From assembly GCF_005670685.2 (NCBI RefSeq), contig NZ_CP062008.1, positions 1,860,001 to 1,924,000 on the forward strand: 64,000 nucleotides of DNA. Direction: 5' to 3'. The translations under genes and the position numbers were made by a program. The DNA is from Mycolicibacterium mucogenicum DSM 44124. GTDB taxonomy: Bacteria > Actinomycetota > Actinomycetes > Mycobacteriales > Mycobacteriaceae. This document shows positions 1 to 9,191 of this stretch, in pieces. Numbering within the stretch: position 1 is the stretch's first letter; each line of letters starts with the position of its first letter. The notes below the pieces were generated by a model that was not told the origin of the DNA, did not search any database, and was given only the letters and a program-made list of their open reading frames with translations.

Positions 1-1266
1 GAAGAGGCACAGGTCGATTCGCCCCCGCGAAAGTCGCAGCCGTTCAAGCCGGCGTTGTTCGTGGCGGTGACGGCGGGGCTGGGATACGGCTTCGACTCCT
101 ACGCCGTGAACATCTACGGCCTGGTCCTGCCCGAGATCAAGAAGACCCTGCAGATCACCGAGGCCCAGGCCGGGTACATCGGGTCGATCTTCCTCGTCGG
201 CTACACCATCGGCACCATCGGTTTCGGGATCGCCGCCGACCGGTGGGGACGCAAGACCACGCTCGGTGCGTCGATCCTGCTGTACGGCATCACCACGGCA
301 CTGGCCGGCATCACCACCAATCTGGCCGCGTTCACCGGCCTGCGCTTCCTCACCGGTGTGGGCGGCGCCGGCGAGCTGGCGGTGGGCGCCCCCTATACCG
401 CCGAGGTGTGGCCGACCAAGACCCGGGCGATCGGTGTGGGCGGGGTGATCTTCTCGTTGTTCTCGCTCGGCTACGTCCTCGCGGCGGCTGTCGCGCTGGT
501 GCTGGTGCCGCGGTATGGCTGGCAGGCGTCATTCATCGTGGCGATCGTCCCGGCCATCATCTTGTTCCTTGTGCGCCAGGGCATTACGGAATCGCCCCGC
601 TACACCGAGGTCAAAGAGGCGCGCCAGCGAGACGGTATCCCGCGAGCGAAGCTGTGGCAGCTACCCGGCGTGCGGCGGCGGCTGATCGTGGGCTGGTTGA
701 TCTACACGGCCAACGCTGTCGGCTACTGGGGCTCGACCCTGTTCCTGACCACCTACATCGTCAAGAGATTCCATGCGTCCACCACCGACGCGATTCGCTA
801 TGCGCTGGTCTTCTTCCTGCTGCAGGTCGTCTTCGTCTTCATCGGCACCGCGTTGGCCGACCGCTTCGGGCGCCGTCCTTCGGCGATTCTCGGCGCCGTC
901 ATCGAGGCCGGGTCCGCGATCCTGGCGGCCACCTCGGATTCACTGGCCGAATACCAGGTCTACGGCGCCATCTCCATCGCCACCCTCGGCTGGCTCTGGG
1001 GCGTTGGTGACGCGTACATCTCCGAATTGTTCCCAACCGTGCTGCGCGGCACCGGATTTGGTGTCGCCGTCGGCGGCGGCCGCATCGTGTCGATCGCCGC
1101 ACCGACCGTCGTCGGCTGGGCCATCGGGCATTACGGTGTGCAGACGCCGTATCTGGCGCTGTCCGGCATCTGGCTGCTGACCGTGATCGGCTACTTGTTC
1201 GGGCCCGAGACTAAGGGCAAGGAGCTCGACGACCTCGCCGACGAGGCACTGCTGGCGCGCGCCTGA
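1..1266 (+). CDS. MFS transporter, 5' end missing
   Basis: The frame is open from base 1, so the start lies upstream; 421 codons are visible. The protein is a polytopic inner-membrane carrier. The MFS loop 2-3 signature is seen as GIAADRWGRK, and a second copy, ADRFGRR, begins the second half, so both six-helix bundles are present. The sequence style (ESPRY, PETKGKELDDL near the C-terminus) resembles the sugar/aromatic-acid:H+ symporter branches, but the substrate cannot be read. Its stop codon abuts the stop of the convergent LysR gene with no spacer. LysR-MFS-SDR proximity suggests uptake and oxidation of one small organic compound; that is inference. Confidence 0.9.
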   Translation, partial: EEAQVDSPPRKSQPFKPALFVAVTAGLGYGFDSYAVNIYGLVLPEIKKTLQITEAQAGYIGSIFLVGYTIGTIGFGIAADRWGRKTTLGASILLYGITTALAGITTNLAAFTGLRFLTGVGGAGELAVGAPYTAEVWPTKTRAIGVGGVIFSLFSLGYVLAAAVALVLVPRYGWQASFIVAIVPAIILFLVRQGITESPRYTEVKEARQRDGIPRAKLWQLPGVRRRLIVGWLIYTANAVGYWGSTLFLTTYIVKRFHASTTDAIRYALVFFLLQVVFVFIGTALADRFGRRPSAILGAVIEAGSAILAATSDSLAEYQVYGAISIATLGWLWGVGDAYISELFPTVLRGTGFGVAVGGGRIVSIAAPTVVGWAIGHYGVQTPYLALSGIWLLTVIGYLFGPETKGKELDDLADEALLARA

Positions 1267-2148
1267 CTACGCCTGCTGGGCGAGCAGCAGGTCGCGGATG
1301 GGGGAGCGCGTGTGCCGCTGCCACATGGCCCGCACGGGCACCAGTAGCGGCGGCTGGAGGTCGATGACCGTCACCCTGCCGTCCAGCACCGGCCCCACCG
1401 GGTGCGTCACGAACGCCACCGCCCCCGTTGTCAACGGCGCAGCCACCGTCGCCGCGCCCTGTACGCGGCTGACGACGTAGTCCGGCTCGAATCCGGCTCG
1501 GCGGCAGGCGCCGAGCAGGAGGTCGCTGTAGTACGACGCGCCCGGCGGTGCCCAGAGCGCGATGCGTTCGTCGGTCAGGTCCGTGAGGTCGACGGCGTCG
1601 CGCGCCGCCAGCGGGTGCGAACTCAGCACCGCCACGCGCACCGCGTGATAGCCCAGCATCGCGGTGGCGAGGTCGCGGTCGGGCACCACACCGCGGCGCA
1701 GTGCGAGCTGGATCGATCCGTCGAGCAGCGCGGGCGACAGCTGATCCGGAAACATCTGGCGGAACGTGAAGGACACGTCGGTGTAGGCATCGATCACCGG
1801 CTCCAGAAGCGCGTACGCCTCGACGCTCTCGAGCGCGGGGGTGTGCCCGACGACGTAGTTCTCCCGCGCGGCGCTGGCCGCGCGCTGCACGTGATCGGTG
1901 ACGGTGTGGGCGGCGGCGAGCAGGGTCCGGGCATCGCTGTGCAGTTGCCGGCCCGCCGGCGTCAAGGTGACCCGGCGGCCGTCGCGGTCGAAAAGCGTTG
2001 CGCCCAGCTCTTTTTCGAGCTGGCGGATCGAGCTGCTGAGGGCCTGCTGGCTCAGGTGCAGCTGGTCCGCGGCGCGGGTGAAACCACCGGCGTCGGCGAC
2101 CGCGAGAAAGTGCTGCAGTCGACGCAGATCGGGATACGGCCTGGTCAT
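1267..2148 (-). CDS. LysR-family transcriptional regulator
   Basis: This 293-aa protein has the usual LTTR length. An N-terminal winged HTH (about residues 5-65, with QQALSSSIRQLEKELG and the DRDGRRVTLTPAG wing) precedes a periplasmic-binding-protein-like effector domain (about 90-290). ATG 2148 has no ribosome-binding site, but a TAGGGT -10 element (plus-strand 2156-2161) ends 7 nt upstream, so the mRNA is probably leaderless. A 10-bp inverted repeat at 2159-2185 overlaps this -10 and fits autorepression. The gene is divergent from the SDR at 2237 and convergent with the MFS gene; both are likely targets. The effector is unknown. Confidence 0.92.
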   Translation of the reverse strand: MTRPYPDLRRLQHFLAVADAGGFTRAADQLHLSQQALSSSIRQLEKELGATLFDRDGRRVTLTPAGRQLHSDARTLLAAAHTVTDHVQRAASAARENYVVGHTPALESVEAYALLEPVIDAYTDVSFTFRQMFPDQLSPALLDGSIQLALRRGVVPDRDLATAMLGYHAVRVAVLSSHPLAARDAVDLTDLTDERIALWAPPGASYYSDLLLGACRRAGFEPDYVVSRVQGAATVAAPLTTGAVAFVTHPVGPVLDGRVTVIDLQPPLLVPVRAMWQRHTRSPIRDLLLAQQA

Positions 2149-2158
2149 GCCGCCAACC

Positions 2159-2205
2159 CTATCTACAACTGCTGCTTGTGGATAGGTAGAAAAGTTTCGT
2201 TTCTA
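2159..2205. promoter_or_regulatory. LysR/SDR divergent control region with two dyads
   Basis: Dyad 1 is CTATCTACAA (2159-2168), 7 nt, TTGTGGATAG (2176-2185), with one mismatch between arms. Dyad 2 is TAGAAA (2187-2192), 7 nt, TTTCTA (2200-2205), perfect. Dyad 1 overlaps the predicted -10 of the LysR gene. Both lie upstream of a TAGCGT -10 (2224-2229) for the SDR. Pairs of dyads between divergent promoters are typical of LysR recognition and activation sites; the assignment is inferred from position. Confidence 0.55.
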
Positions 2206-2236
2206 TTTGTGGTTGGCCGTGGCTAGCGTGGGCGGC

Positions 2237-2986
2237 ATGAGCAATCTCGAAGGTAAAACAGCAGTCGTCGCCGCCGGAGCCAAGAACCTGGGCGGCCTGA
2301 TCAGCACGACCCTCGGCGCGCGCGGCGTCAACGTCGCGGTGCACTACAACAGCGCCGCCACCGAGGCCGACGCCGACCAGACCGTCGCCGCCATCGAGTC
2401 CGCCGGCGCCAAGGCCATCAAGGTCCAGGGTGACCTGACCGTGCCCGGCAACGTGGAGAAGCTGTTCGACGCGGCGGTCGAGGCGTTCGGCGGCGTGGAC
2501 ATCGCGATCAACACCGTCGGTAAGGTGCTGCGCAAGCCGATCGTGGAAACGACTGAGGCCGAATATGATTCGATGTTCGACATCAACGCCAAGGCCGCGT
2601 ACTTCTTCCTGCAGCAGGCGGGTCGCCGCCTGAACGACGGCGGATCGGTGATCACCATCGTGACGGCGCTGCTGGCGGCCTTCACCGATGGCTACAGCAC
2701 CTACGCCGGCGCCAAGAGCCCTGTCGAGCACTTCACGCGCGCGGCCGCGAAAGAGTTCGCGGCCCGCGGGATCAACGTCAACAACGTCGGTCCGGGGCCC
2801 ATGGACACGCCGTTCTTCTACGGCCAGGAGACCCCGGAGCGGGTGGCGTTCCACAAGTCGCAGGCGATGGGCGACCGGCTGACCCTCATCGAGGACATCG
2901 CCCCGCTGGTCGTGTTCCTCGCCGACGAGGGCCACTGGATCACCGGCCAGACCATCTTCGCCAACGGCGGCTACACCACGCGCTAG
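2237..2986 (+). CDS. SDR-family oxidoreductase
   Basis: This is a 249-aa classical-length short-chain dehydrogenase/reductase. ATG 2237 is chosen because TAGCGT (2224-2229) ends 7 nt before it, the arrangement of a mycobacterial leaderless mRNA. The catalytic YxxxK is present (YAGAK). Two positions are unusual. The N-terminal nucleotide motif reads AAGAKNLGG rather than TGxxxGxG, and the strand before the active Tyr reads IVTALL, so a Thr appears where the catalytic Ser is expected. An NAD(P)-dependent keto-reductase or alcohol dehydrogenase acting with the adjacent LysR and MFS genes is the likely role; the substrate is not readable. Confidence 0.88.
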   Translation: MSNLEGKTAVVAAGAKNLGGLISTTLGARGVNVAVHYNSAATEADADQTVAAIESAGAKAIKVQGDLTVPGNVEKLFDAAVEAFGGVDIAINTVGKVLRKPIVETTEAEYDSMFDINAKAAYFFLQQAGRRLNDGGSVITIVTALLAAFTDGYSTYAGAKSPVEHFTRAAAKEFAARGINVNNVGPGPMDTPFFYGQETPERVAFHKSQAMGDRLTLIEDIAPLVVFLADEGHWITGQTIFANGGYTTR

Positions 2987-3000
2987 CCATTGCCGAGCAG

Positions 3001-3043
3001 ACGTAAAACTGTCGTTTTCGGGCGAAAAGCGACAGTTTTACGT
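3001..3043. terminator. Hairpin terminator between convergent genes
   Basis: The arms ACGTAAAACTGTCG (3001-3014) and its exact complement (3030-3043) form a 14-bp stem. The stem continues inward with TTTTCG/CGAAAA pairing after a one-base bulge. It lies 14 nt after the SDR stop and 40 nt after the stop of the minus-strand reductase gene, so it can serve both directions. Confidence 0.7.
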
Positions 3044-3083
3044 TCCCCCACAAGCGGGAGGTACCCCCAGCTCGCGAGTGAAG

Positions 3084-3728
3084 TCAGCGGCGCCAGAACA
3101 AGTGGTGGATGACGCCGCTGGCGCTGGGTACGACGTCGCAGTGGTACCGGTCGAGCAGCTCGTCGGGGGACTCCCAGAGTCGTGAGCCCTCGCCGAGCGT
3201 CACGGTGGGCGACACCACGATGTGCAGGGTGTCGATCAGGTCGGCGTCGAGGAACTCGCGGACCGTCGTCGCCCCGCCGCCGATGCGGATGTCCTTGCCC
3301 TGCGCGGCTTCCCGCGCCAGTTCCAGCACCTCGGCCGGTCCCGCGTCGACGAAGTGGAAGGTCGTGTCCGACAATGTGAACGACGGCCGCAGGTGGTGCG
3401 TCATCACGAAAACCGGGGTGTGGAACGGCGGTTCGTCGCCCCACCAGCCCTGCCAGTCGAGCCGGGCCGGTCCGCGGTAGGGGCTGAACTTGTTGGCGCC
3501 CATGATCTCTGCGCCGATGTTGTGGTGGAAGTCGCGCACGAGGTGGTCGTCGAGCCCGCGGGTGCCGCCCGGATCGGTGCGGTTGGGCCAGCTGGCGGTC
3601 GCGCCGGCCCAGGCGAACATGCTGCCGGGGTCGGCGTGGCCGAATGGCCGCTCGAAGCTCTGTCCGACACCGGCGCCGAAGCCGTCTGCCGAGACGTTGA
3701 AGTTCTGCACTTTCACCAGCTGCGTCAT
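3084..3728 (-). CDS. RibD C-terminal / dihydrofolate-reductase-family protein
   Basis: This 214-aa protein has the RibD_C/DHFR-like fold seen in many stand-alone actinobacterial reductases. It starts with a strand and the SADG motif. It then shows EIMGANKFSPY, the VFVMTHH strand, and an IRIGGGATTVREFL segment, which is the glycine-rich NADPH-binding motif of the family. The family reduces pteridine- or flavin-pathway substrates with NADPH; a true DHFR or RibD role is not implied. ATG 3728 is preceded by GGAGG at a long 11-nt spacing. The gene stands alone between two hairpins (3001-3043 and 3772-3811), so it is probably transcribed as a single unit. Confidence 0.85.
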   Translation of the reverse strand: MTQLVKVQNFNVSADGFGAGVGQSFERPFGHADPGSMFAWAGATASWPNRTDPGGTRGLDDHLVRDFHHNIGAEIMGANKFSPYRGPARLDWQGWWGDEPPFHTPVFVMTHHLRPSFTLSDTTFHFVDAGPAEVLELAREAAQGKDIRIGGGATTVREFLDADLIDTLHIVVSPTVTLGEGSRLWESPDELLDRYHCDVVPSASGVIHHLFWRR

Positions 3729-3771
3729 GTGCGTGTTGACCTCCGCGGTTGCCGAAATTCATCGCGATAAG

Positions 3772-3811
3772 ACAAAACTGCCCCTCGTCCGAAGGCGAGG
3801 GGCAGTTTTGT
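3772..3811 (-). terminator. Hairpin terminator after accD6
   Basis: Perfect 16-bp arms ACAAAACTGCCCCTCG (3772-3787) and its complement (3796-3811) enclose an 8-nt loop. The hairpin starts 15 nt beyond the accD6 stop codon. The stem carries a run of A on one side and T on the other, but no long U-tract follows. Confidence 0.75.
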
Positions 3812-3825
3812 GGTTGTTCGCGTGA

Positions 3826-5253
3826 TTACAGCGCGATGTTCTTGTGGCGACCGCGGCGGGCCGGGGCCTCGGCGAGGGCCTGGGTGATCTTCGACCGGGT
3901 GTGGGCCGGGTCGATCTTCTCGTCCACCACGCCGATCTCGATGGCGGAGTCGACGCCACCGGCGATGCGCTCGTGCTCCAACGCGAGTTCCTCGTGCAGG
4001 GCCTCACGTTCGGCGGCGTCCTCGACGGCGGCCAGCTTGCGCTTGTGCAGGATGCCGACGGCGGCCTTGGCGCCCATGACGGCGACCTCGGCGTCCGGCC
4101 ACGCGAACACCTTCGTCGCACCGAGCGACCGCGAGTTCATGGCGATGTACGCGCCGCCGTAGATCTTGCGGGTCACCAGCGTGACGCGGGGGACCACGGC
4201 CTCACCGAACGCGTGCAGCAGCTTGGCGCCACGGCGCACGACGCCGCCCCACTCCTGGTCCACACCGGGCAGGTAGCCGGGGACGTCGACCAGAACGATC
4301 AGCGGGATACCGAAAGCGTCGCACAGGCGCACGAAACGTGCTGCCTTCTCGGCGCTTTCGGAGTTCAGGCAGCCACCCAGACGCAGCGGGTTGTTGGCGA
4401 TGACGCCGACGGAGCGACCGGCGAGGCGGCCCAGGCCGACCACGATGGACGGCGCCCACTTGGACTGGAACTCTTCGAACGGCACGCCCTCGTCGAGCAG
4501 GGCCTCGACGATCGGGTGCACGTCGTAGGCACGACGGGCCGACTCGGGCATGAGGGCCTTGATGTCGGTGTCGCCGGCCTCGGCCTTGGTGCGGTCGAAG
4601 TGGCCCTGCTGGCTGAACAGGCCGACCAGGCGACGGCCACGCTCGTAGCAGTCGAGTTCGTCGTCGGCGACGATGTGGCACACACCGGACTTCTTGTGGT
4701 GGGTGTCGGGGCCACCGAGCGAGACCATGTCGACGTCCTCGCCGGTGACGCTGCGGACGACGTCCGGGCCGGTGACGAAGACGCGGCCCTCGGGGGCCAT
4801 GACGATGACGTCGGTCAGGGCGGGGCCGTACGCGGCACCGCCGGCGGCGAAGCCGACGACCAACGAGATCTGCGGGATGTAGCCCGAGGCCCGGATCATG
4901 GCCTCGAAGACCTGGCCGACCGCGTGCAGCGCGCGCACACCCTCGGCGAGGCGGGCACCACCGGAGTGCCAGATACCCACGATGGGGGCCTGCTCGTCGA
5001 TGGCGGTGTCGTAGGCGCGGACGATGTGCGCGCAGCCGTCGACGCCCATGGCACCACCCATGACGGTGCCGTCGGTGGCGAACGCGATGGTGTGCACGCC
5101 GTTGACGGTGCCGGAGGCGGCCAGGACGCCCGACTTGTCGCGCTCGTGCAGCGGCTTGACGCTGCCCGGGTCGAAGAAGGTCGAGAGCCGCAGCAGCGGG
5201 TCGCGAGGATCAAGTGATTCGGCGGCCGTCGCCTCAGGTGCCAGGGTCGTCAT
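3826..5253 (-). CDS. accD6: Acyl-CoA carboxylase beta subunit AccD6
   Basis: This 475-aa carboxyltransferase subunit makes malonyl-CoA (acetyl-CoA carboxylation) for fatty-acid elongation, with a biotinylated AccA-type alpha subunit encoded elsewhere. The N-terminal half holds the acyl-CoA site (GIWHSGGARLAEG, then VVGFAAGGAAYGPALTD). The C-terminal half holds the carboxybiotin site (GVIANNPLRLGG, VDVPGYLPG, RKIYGGAYIAMNS). Start ATG 5253 has AAGGAG 8 nt upstream. It is the last gene of the fasII operon, 39 nt after kasB, the position of accD6 in M. tuberculosis. A 16-bp hairpin follows. Confidence 0.96.
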   Translation of the reverse strand: MTTLAPEATAAESLDPRDPLLRLSTFFDPGSVKPLHERDKSGVLAASGTVNGVHTIAFATDGTVMGGAMGVDGCAHIVRAYDTAIDEQAPIVGIWHSGGARLAEGVRALHAVGQVFEAMIRASGYIPQISLVVGFAAGGAAYGPALTDVIVMAPEGRVFVTGPDVVRSVTGEDVDMVSLGGPDTHHKKSGVCHIVADDELDCYERGRRLVGLFSQQGHFDRTKAEAGDTDIKALMPESARRAYDVHPIVEALLDEGVPFEEFQSKWAPSIVVGLGRLAGRSVGVIANNPLRLGGCLNSESAEKAARFVRLCDAFGIPLIVLVDVPGYLPGVDQEWGGVVRRGAKLLHAFGEAVVPRVTLVTRKIYGGAYIAMNSRSLGATKVFAWPDAEVAVMGAKAAVGILHKRKLAAVEDAAEREALHEELALEHERIAGGVDSAIEIGVVDEKIDPAHTRSKITQALAEAPARRGRHKNIAL

Positions 5254-5292
5254 TCTCTAATCTCCTTGATCTCGCGGTATGCGCTTCGTCGC

Positions 5293-6561
5293 TCAGTACC
5301 GGCCGAATACGAGTGCGACGTTGTGTCCGCCGAACCCGAACGAGTTGTTGATCGCGTACTTGTAGTCGCCCTGCCGCGGAGCCTTGGAGACCACATCCAG
5401 ATCGATCTCCGGATCCAGGTTTTCCAGGTTCAGTGTGGGCGGTATGACGCCGTCGCGCAGCGCGAGCACGGTGAGGATGGATTCCACCGCACCAACCGCG
5501 CCCACCGAGTGGCCCAGAGCGGACTTGGGGGCGTACACCGCGGGGCGGTGGCCCTTCATGGCGTTGTTGATGGCCACGCCCTCGGCGACGTCACCGACGC
5601 TGGTGCCGGTCGCGTGCGCGTTGACGTGGTCGATGTCGGAAGGAACGAGCCCTGCCAGTTCTATGGCCCGGGTCATGGCGTAGCCGGCCTGTTCACCGTT
5701 GGGGTCCGGGGCCACGATGTGGTAGCCGTCCGAGGTGACGCTGGCGCCCATCAGGCGGGCCAGGATGTTGGCGCCACGGGCCTTGGCGTGTTCCTCGGTC
5801 TCCAGCACCAGCATGGCGCCACCCTCACCGAACACGAAGCCGTTGCGGTCGCGGTCGAAGGGGCGGCAGGCGCCGGCCGGGTTGTCGTTGGTGTTGGACA
5901 GCACGATGCGCATCTGGGCGAACCCGGCGATCGGCACTGCCTCGATCTTGGTTTCGACGCCACCGGCGATGGCGACGTCGGCCTCGCCCAGCACCAGCTG
6001 GCGCCAGGCGTTGGCGATGGCTTCGGACCCGGAGGCGCAGGCCGAGATCAGGGTGGACACCCCGGCCTTGGCCTTGCGCTCCAGTCCGACAGCGGCCGCC
6101 GCCCCGTTGGGCATGTACATCTGCACGACCAGCGGCGAAACCGCTCGCAGGCCGCGCTCGCGCATACCGTCGTAGGCGAAGACCAGTTCCTCGGTCGAGC
6201 CGAGGCCGGTGCCGATAGACACCATCAGTCGTCGGGGATCAACGTCCGGCGAGCCTGCGTTTTCCCAGACTCGCCGGCCGATGACCGTCGACATTTTCTG
6301 CAGGTATGACAGCCGACGCAGTTCGACCCGCGTCAGTTCACTTTCGAAATCCTCGTGCAGATGGCCACCGATCCGGACGGGGAGGTCGTACTTCTCGATG
6401 AAGTCATCTTCGAGAAGGCGAATCCCACTCTGTCCGTCAAGGAGCTTCTGCCACGTGGTTTCGGCATCGGTCGCCAGGGCGGTCGACATGGCGACGCCAG
6501 TCACGACCACATTGGGGAGACCATTCCCCGTTGACAACCTGTTAGCGGTTACCCCTGCCAT
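5293..6561 (-). CDS. kasB: 3-oxoacyl-ACP synthase KasB
   Basis: This 422-aa beta-ketoacyl-ACP synthase II of the FAS-II system condenses malonyl-AcpM with long acyl-AcpM and sets full meromycolate length. The thiolase-fold catalytic triad is visible: Cys175 in SACASGSE, His316 in NAHATGT, and His351 in KSALGHSVG with Lys346. It is strongly similar to the neighbouring kasA along its length, so the pair is a tandem duplication, as in other mycobacteria. The upstream ribosome-binding site is weak (GAGCAG). It lies 22 nt after kasA in the same transcription unit. The order kasA-kasB decides the name; kasB also has the longer N-terminus. Confidence 0.95.
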   Translation of the reverse strand: MAGVTANRLSTGNGLPNVVVTGVAMSTALATDAETTWQKLLDGQSGIRLLEDDFIEKYDLPVRIGGHLHEDFESELTRVELRRLSYLQKMSTVIGRRVWENAGSPDVDPRRLMVSIGTGLGSTEELVFAYDGMRERGLRAVSPLVVQMYMPNGAAAAVGLERKAKAGVSTLISACASGSEAIANAWRQLVLGEADVAIAGGVETKIEAVPIAGFAQMRIVLSNTNDNPAGACRPFDRDRNGFVFGEGGAMLVLETEEHAKARGANILARLMGASVTSDGYHIVAPDPNGEQAGYAMTRAIELAGLVPSDIDHVNAHATGTSVGDVAEGVAINNAMKGHRPAVYAPKSALGHSVGAVGAVESILTVLALRDGVIPPTLNLENLDPEIDLDVVSKAPRQGDYKYAINNSFGFGGHNVALVFGRY

Positions 6562-6583
6562 TACTGCTCAATGTCCCTTCGAC

Positions 6584-7834
6584 TTAATAACGCCCAAAGG
6601 CCAGGGCGACATTGTGTCCACCGAACCCGAACGAGTTGTTGATGGCGTACTTGTAGTCGCCATAACGAGGCTCGCCCGCAACAACATCGAGATCGATGGC
6701 GGGATCCGGCGTCTCGTAGTTGAGCGTCGGGGGAATGACCCCGTCGCGCAACGCGAGCACCGTCAACACGGACTCCAGCGCACCGACCGCACCGATGGAG
6801 TGGCCGAGCGCCGACTTCGGCGCGTACACCGCGGCGCCCTGACATCCGGCAACGCGGATGGCATTGGCCTCGGCGGTATCACCGATCGGGGTGGCCGTGC
6901 CGTGGGCATTGACGTGGTCAATGTCCTTGGCGTCCAGGCCTGCGGTCTCCAGTGCACGCTTCATCGCGGCACCGGCGCGCACGCCGCCGTCGGCCGGAGC
7001 CACCATGTGGAACGCGTCCGAGGTGATGCCGGCGCCCATGAGCCGGGCCAGCGGCTTGGCGCCACGGGCCAGGGCGTGCTCTTCGGTCTCGATGATCATC
7101 AACGCGCCGGCCTCGCCGAACACGAAGCCGTCACGATCCTTGTCGAACGGCCGCGACGCAGCCGCCGGATCGTCGTTGCGGGTCGACATGGCGCGCATCA
7201 TCGAGAACGCCGCGATGGGCAGCGCTTCGATGGCACCTTCGACACCGCCGACGACGGCGAAGTCCGCGTCGCCCATGACGATCTGACGCCAGCCGTGGGC
7301 GATGGCCTCAGAACCCGACGAACACGCCGACACCGGCGTGATGACCCCGGCGCGGGCGCCGAGCTCCAAGCCGGCGACCGCGGCCGCACCGTTGGGCATG
7401 ATCATCTGAACGGCGAGCGGGCTGACCTTGCGGATGCCGCCCTCGTTCATGGCGTCGTAGGTTTCGACGATCTTCTCGCCGCCACCCAGACCGGTGCCGA
7501 TCACGACGGCGAAACGGTCCGGATCGACCTCGGGCGCACCCGCGTTCTTCCACAACCGTCGCGCCAGTACGAGCGACATGCGCTGCACATAGGAGTTGCG
7601 GCGCAGCTCGACGCGGGTCAGCTGGCTTTCCAGGTCATCGACCAGGTGGCCACCGATACGCACCGGAAGGTCCCACTTCTCGACCCAGTCGTCCTCGAGA
7701 GTGCGGATGCCGCTCTCGCCTGCCAGGAGGCCCTTCCACGTGCTCTCGATGTCAGCAGCGAGCGCCGTGGTTGCCTCCACGGCGGTCACCACTACGTTCG
7801 GGAAGCCTCCGTTAGCAGTGGAAGGCCTGGTCAC
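6584..7834 (-). CDS. kasA: 3-oxoacyl-ACP synthase KasA
   Basis: This is a 416-aa beta-ketoacyl-ACP synthase, the essential elongating enzyme of mycolic-acid FAS-II and the target of thiolactomycin. Catalytic residues fall on the same numbers I recall for M. tuberculosis KasA: Cys171 (SACSSGSE), His311 (NAHGTAT), Lys340 and His345 (KSALGHS). The start is a GTG that overlaps the acpM stop by 4 nt (GTGA), which implies translational coupling of carrier protein and synthase. The C-terminus [10 protein letters not shown] is the family signature. Confidence 0.97.
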   Translation of the reverse strand: MTRPSTANGGFPNVVVTAVEATTALAADIESTWKGLLAGESGIRTLEDDWVEKWDLPVRIGGHLVDDLESQLTRVELRRNSYVQRMSLVLARRLWKNAGAPEVDPDRFAVVIGTGLGGGEKIVETYDAMNEGGIRKVSPLAVQMIMPNGAAAVAGLELGARAGVITPVSACSSGSEAIAHGWRQIVMGDADFAVVGGVEGAIEALPIAAFSMMRAMSTRNDDPAAASRPFDKDRDGFVFGEAGALMIIETEEHALARGAKPLARLMGAGITSDAFHMVAPADGGVRAGAAMKRALETAGLDAKDIDHVNAHGTATPIGDTAEANAIRVAGCQGAAVYAPKSALGHSIGAVGALESVLTVLALRDGVIPPTLNYETPDPAIDLDVVAGEPRYGDYKYAINNSFGFGGHNVALAFGRY

Positions 7835-8124
7835 TTGCTGAACTTATCGCGCAGCGCGGCAGCAGCCTCGGGGTTCTCTTCCTCGAGCTTCTGGATGTAG
7901 GAGACGACGTCACCAACGGTGCGCAGGCCGGCCAGGTCCTCGTCCGGGATCTTCACGCCGTACTTGTCCTCGGTCTGGACGGCGATCTCGACCATCGACA
8001 GCGAGTCGATGTCCAGGTCGTCGACGAAGGACTTCTCGGGGGTCACCTCAGACGGCTCGATGCCGGTGACCTCTTCGATGATCTCGGCGAGGCCGGCGAT
8101 GATTTCTTCTTGACTGGCAGCCAC
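7831..8124 (-). CDS. acpM: Meromycolate extension acyl carrier protein AcpM
   Basis: This 97-aa acyl carrier protein carries meromycolate intermediates through FAS-II. The phosphopantetheine attachment serine is Ser41 in [12 protein letters not shown] 8124 is chosen over the longer reading because GAAGGAG precedes it by 5 nt, and because the protein then starts at the first ACP helix. It lacks most of the C-terminal tail that makes the M. tuberculosis protein 115 aa, and is close in length to the AcpM of fast growers, as I recall. The C-terminal [14 protein letters not shown] tail is acidic and helical. It overlaps kasA by 4 nt. Confidence 0.96.
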   Translation of the reverse strand: MAASQEEIIAGLAEIIEEVTGIEPSEVTPEKSFVDDLDIDSLSMVEIAVQTEDKYGVKIPDEDLAGLRTVGDVVSYIQKLEEENPEAAAALRDKFSK

Positions 8125-8199
8125 GATGGCTCCTTCTTTTTGTTGTGTCGGCACACCGGATTTGGTGTGCCGGGTTGGTTGTTTCGGCAAGCGGGCCTG

Positions 8200-9147
8200 T
8201 CAGAACTCGGCGAGTCCGTCCAGGTCTGCGGGGGTCTTGATGGCGAAGGTGGGCACGCCCTTGACTTCGCGCTTGGCGATACCGGCGAGGGTGCCGGCCG
8301 GCGGGAACTCGATGATGCCGGTGACCTCCTGGCCTTCCTGAGCGGCACTGAAGCGCTTCCGCATCGTTTCCGAGCACAGGTCCCAGCGGACCGGACGGGT
8401 CATCTGGGCGACCAGCTTGGCCATGGCGTCCGCGGCGCCGGCGACCGGCTGGCCGTCGGCGTTCGACAGCAGCGTGGTGGTCGGCTCGCCGGGGGTGACG
8501 GTCGCCGCGGCAGCCGCGTACGGCTCCTGCGCCGAACCCATGAAGTGCGTGTGGAAGGCGCCGGCGGTGGCCAGCACGCGGACCCGGGCCTTGGCCGGCG
8601 GATCCTCTGCCAGCTTCTCCAGCGCCGAGACGGCACCGGCGGCGACGATCTGACCCGCCGCGTTGCGGTTGGCCGGGACCAGTTCCAGAGCTTCGAGACG
8701 GGCCAGGACCTCGGCCTCGTCGCCACCGAGCACCGCGGCCATGCCGGTGGGCTCCAGTGCGCAGGCTTTGGCCATCTCGGCGCCGCGGGTGGCGGCGAGC
8801 TTGATGGCCTCGTCGGCGGAGATGACGCCCGCGATGGCGTAGGCGGCGATCTCGCCGACGGAGTGGCCGGCCACGATCGTGGTGGCGCCGGCCAGGAGGC
8901 CGCGCTTGGTCAGCTCTTCGTGTGCGAGCAGCGTGGCCGCGACGACCAGGGGCTGGGTCACCGCGGTGTCGGTGATCTCCTCGGCGGTCGCCGTGGTGCC
9001 CAGCTGGGCCAGATCCAGGCCGCTGATCTCCGACCAGGTGGCCAGACGGTCAGCAGCACCGGCCAGCTCTAACCAAGGGGTGAGCATGCCGGGCGTCTGA
9101 GATCCCTGCCCGGGGGCAAGCAGCGCAAGCACAGGTGTTTGAGGCAC
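8200..9147 (-). CDS. fabD: Malonyl-CoA:ACP transacylase FabD
   Basis: This 315-aa enzyme loads malonate from CoA onto AcpM. It shows the N-terminal APGQGSQ oxyanion motif, the nucleophile Ser96 in GHSVGE, and the catalytic His region GAFHTHFM around residue 200. The start is GTG 9147. It is the first gene of the fasII operon, with 75 nt between its stop and acpM. The 192-nt gap upstream holds a candidate MabR operator and a CATAAT -10. Confidence 0.96.
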   Translation of the reverse strand: MPQTPVLALLAPGQGSQTPGMLTPWLELAGAADRLATWSEISGLDLAQLGTTATAEEITDTAVTQPLVVAATLLAHEELTKRGLLAGATTIVAGHSVGEIAAYAIAGVISADEAIKLAATRGAEMAKACALEPTGMAAVLGGDEAEVLARLEALELVPANRNAAGQIVAAGAVSALEKLAEDPPAKARVRVLATAGAFHTHFMGSAQEPYAAAAATVTPGEPTTTLLSNADGQPVAGAADAMAKLVAQMTRPVRWDLCSETMRKRFSAAQEGQEVTGIIEFPPAGTLAGIAKREVKGVPTFAIKTPADLDGLAEF

Positions 9148-9191
9148 GGATTAAGAAAACACTGTGAAGCGGGTTTTATGCCGTGTAAGAG

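Noticed and set aside
3844..5217. A 457-codon open frame on the plus strand opposite accD6, and similar long frames opposite kasB/kasA (5266-7900), aceE, the 903-aa gene and mceE/mceF (53229-55391).
   Set aside because: High G+C keeps antisense frames open. They lack ribosome-binding sites and show low-complexity Arg/Gly/Val-rich composition, while the opposite strand encodes well-recognised conserved proteins.
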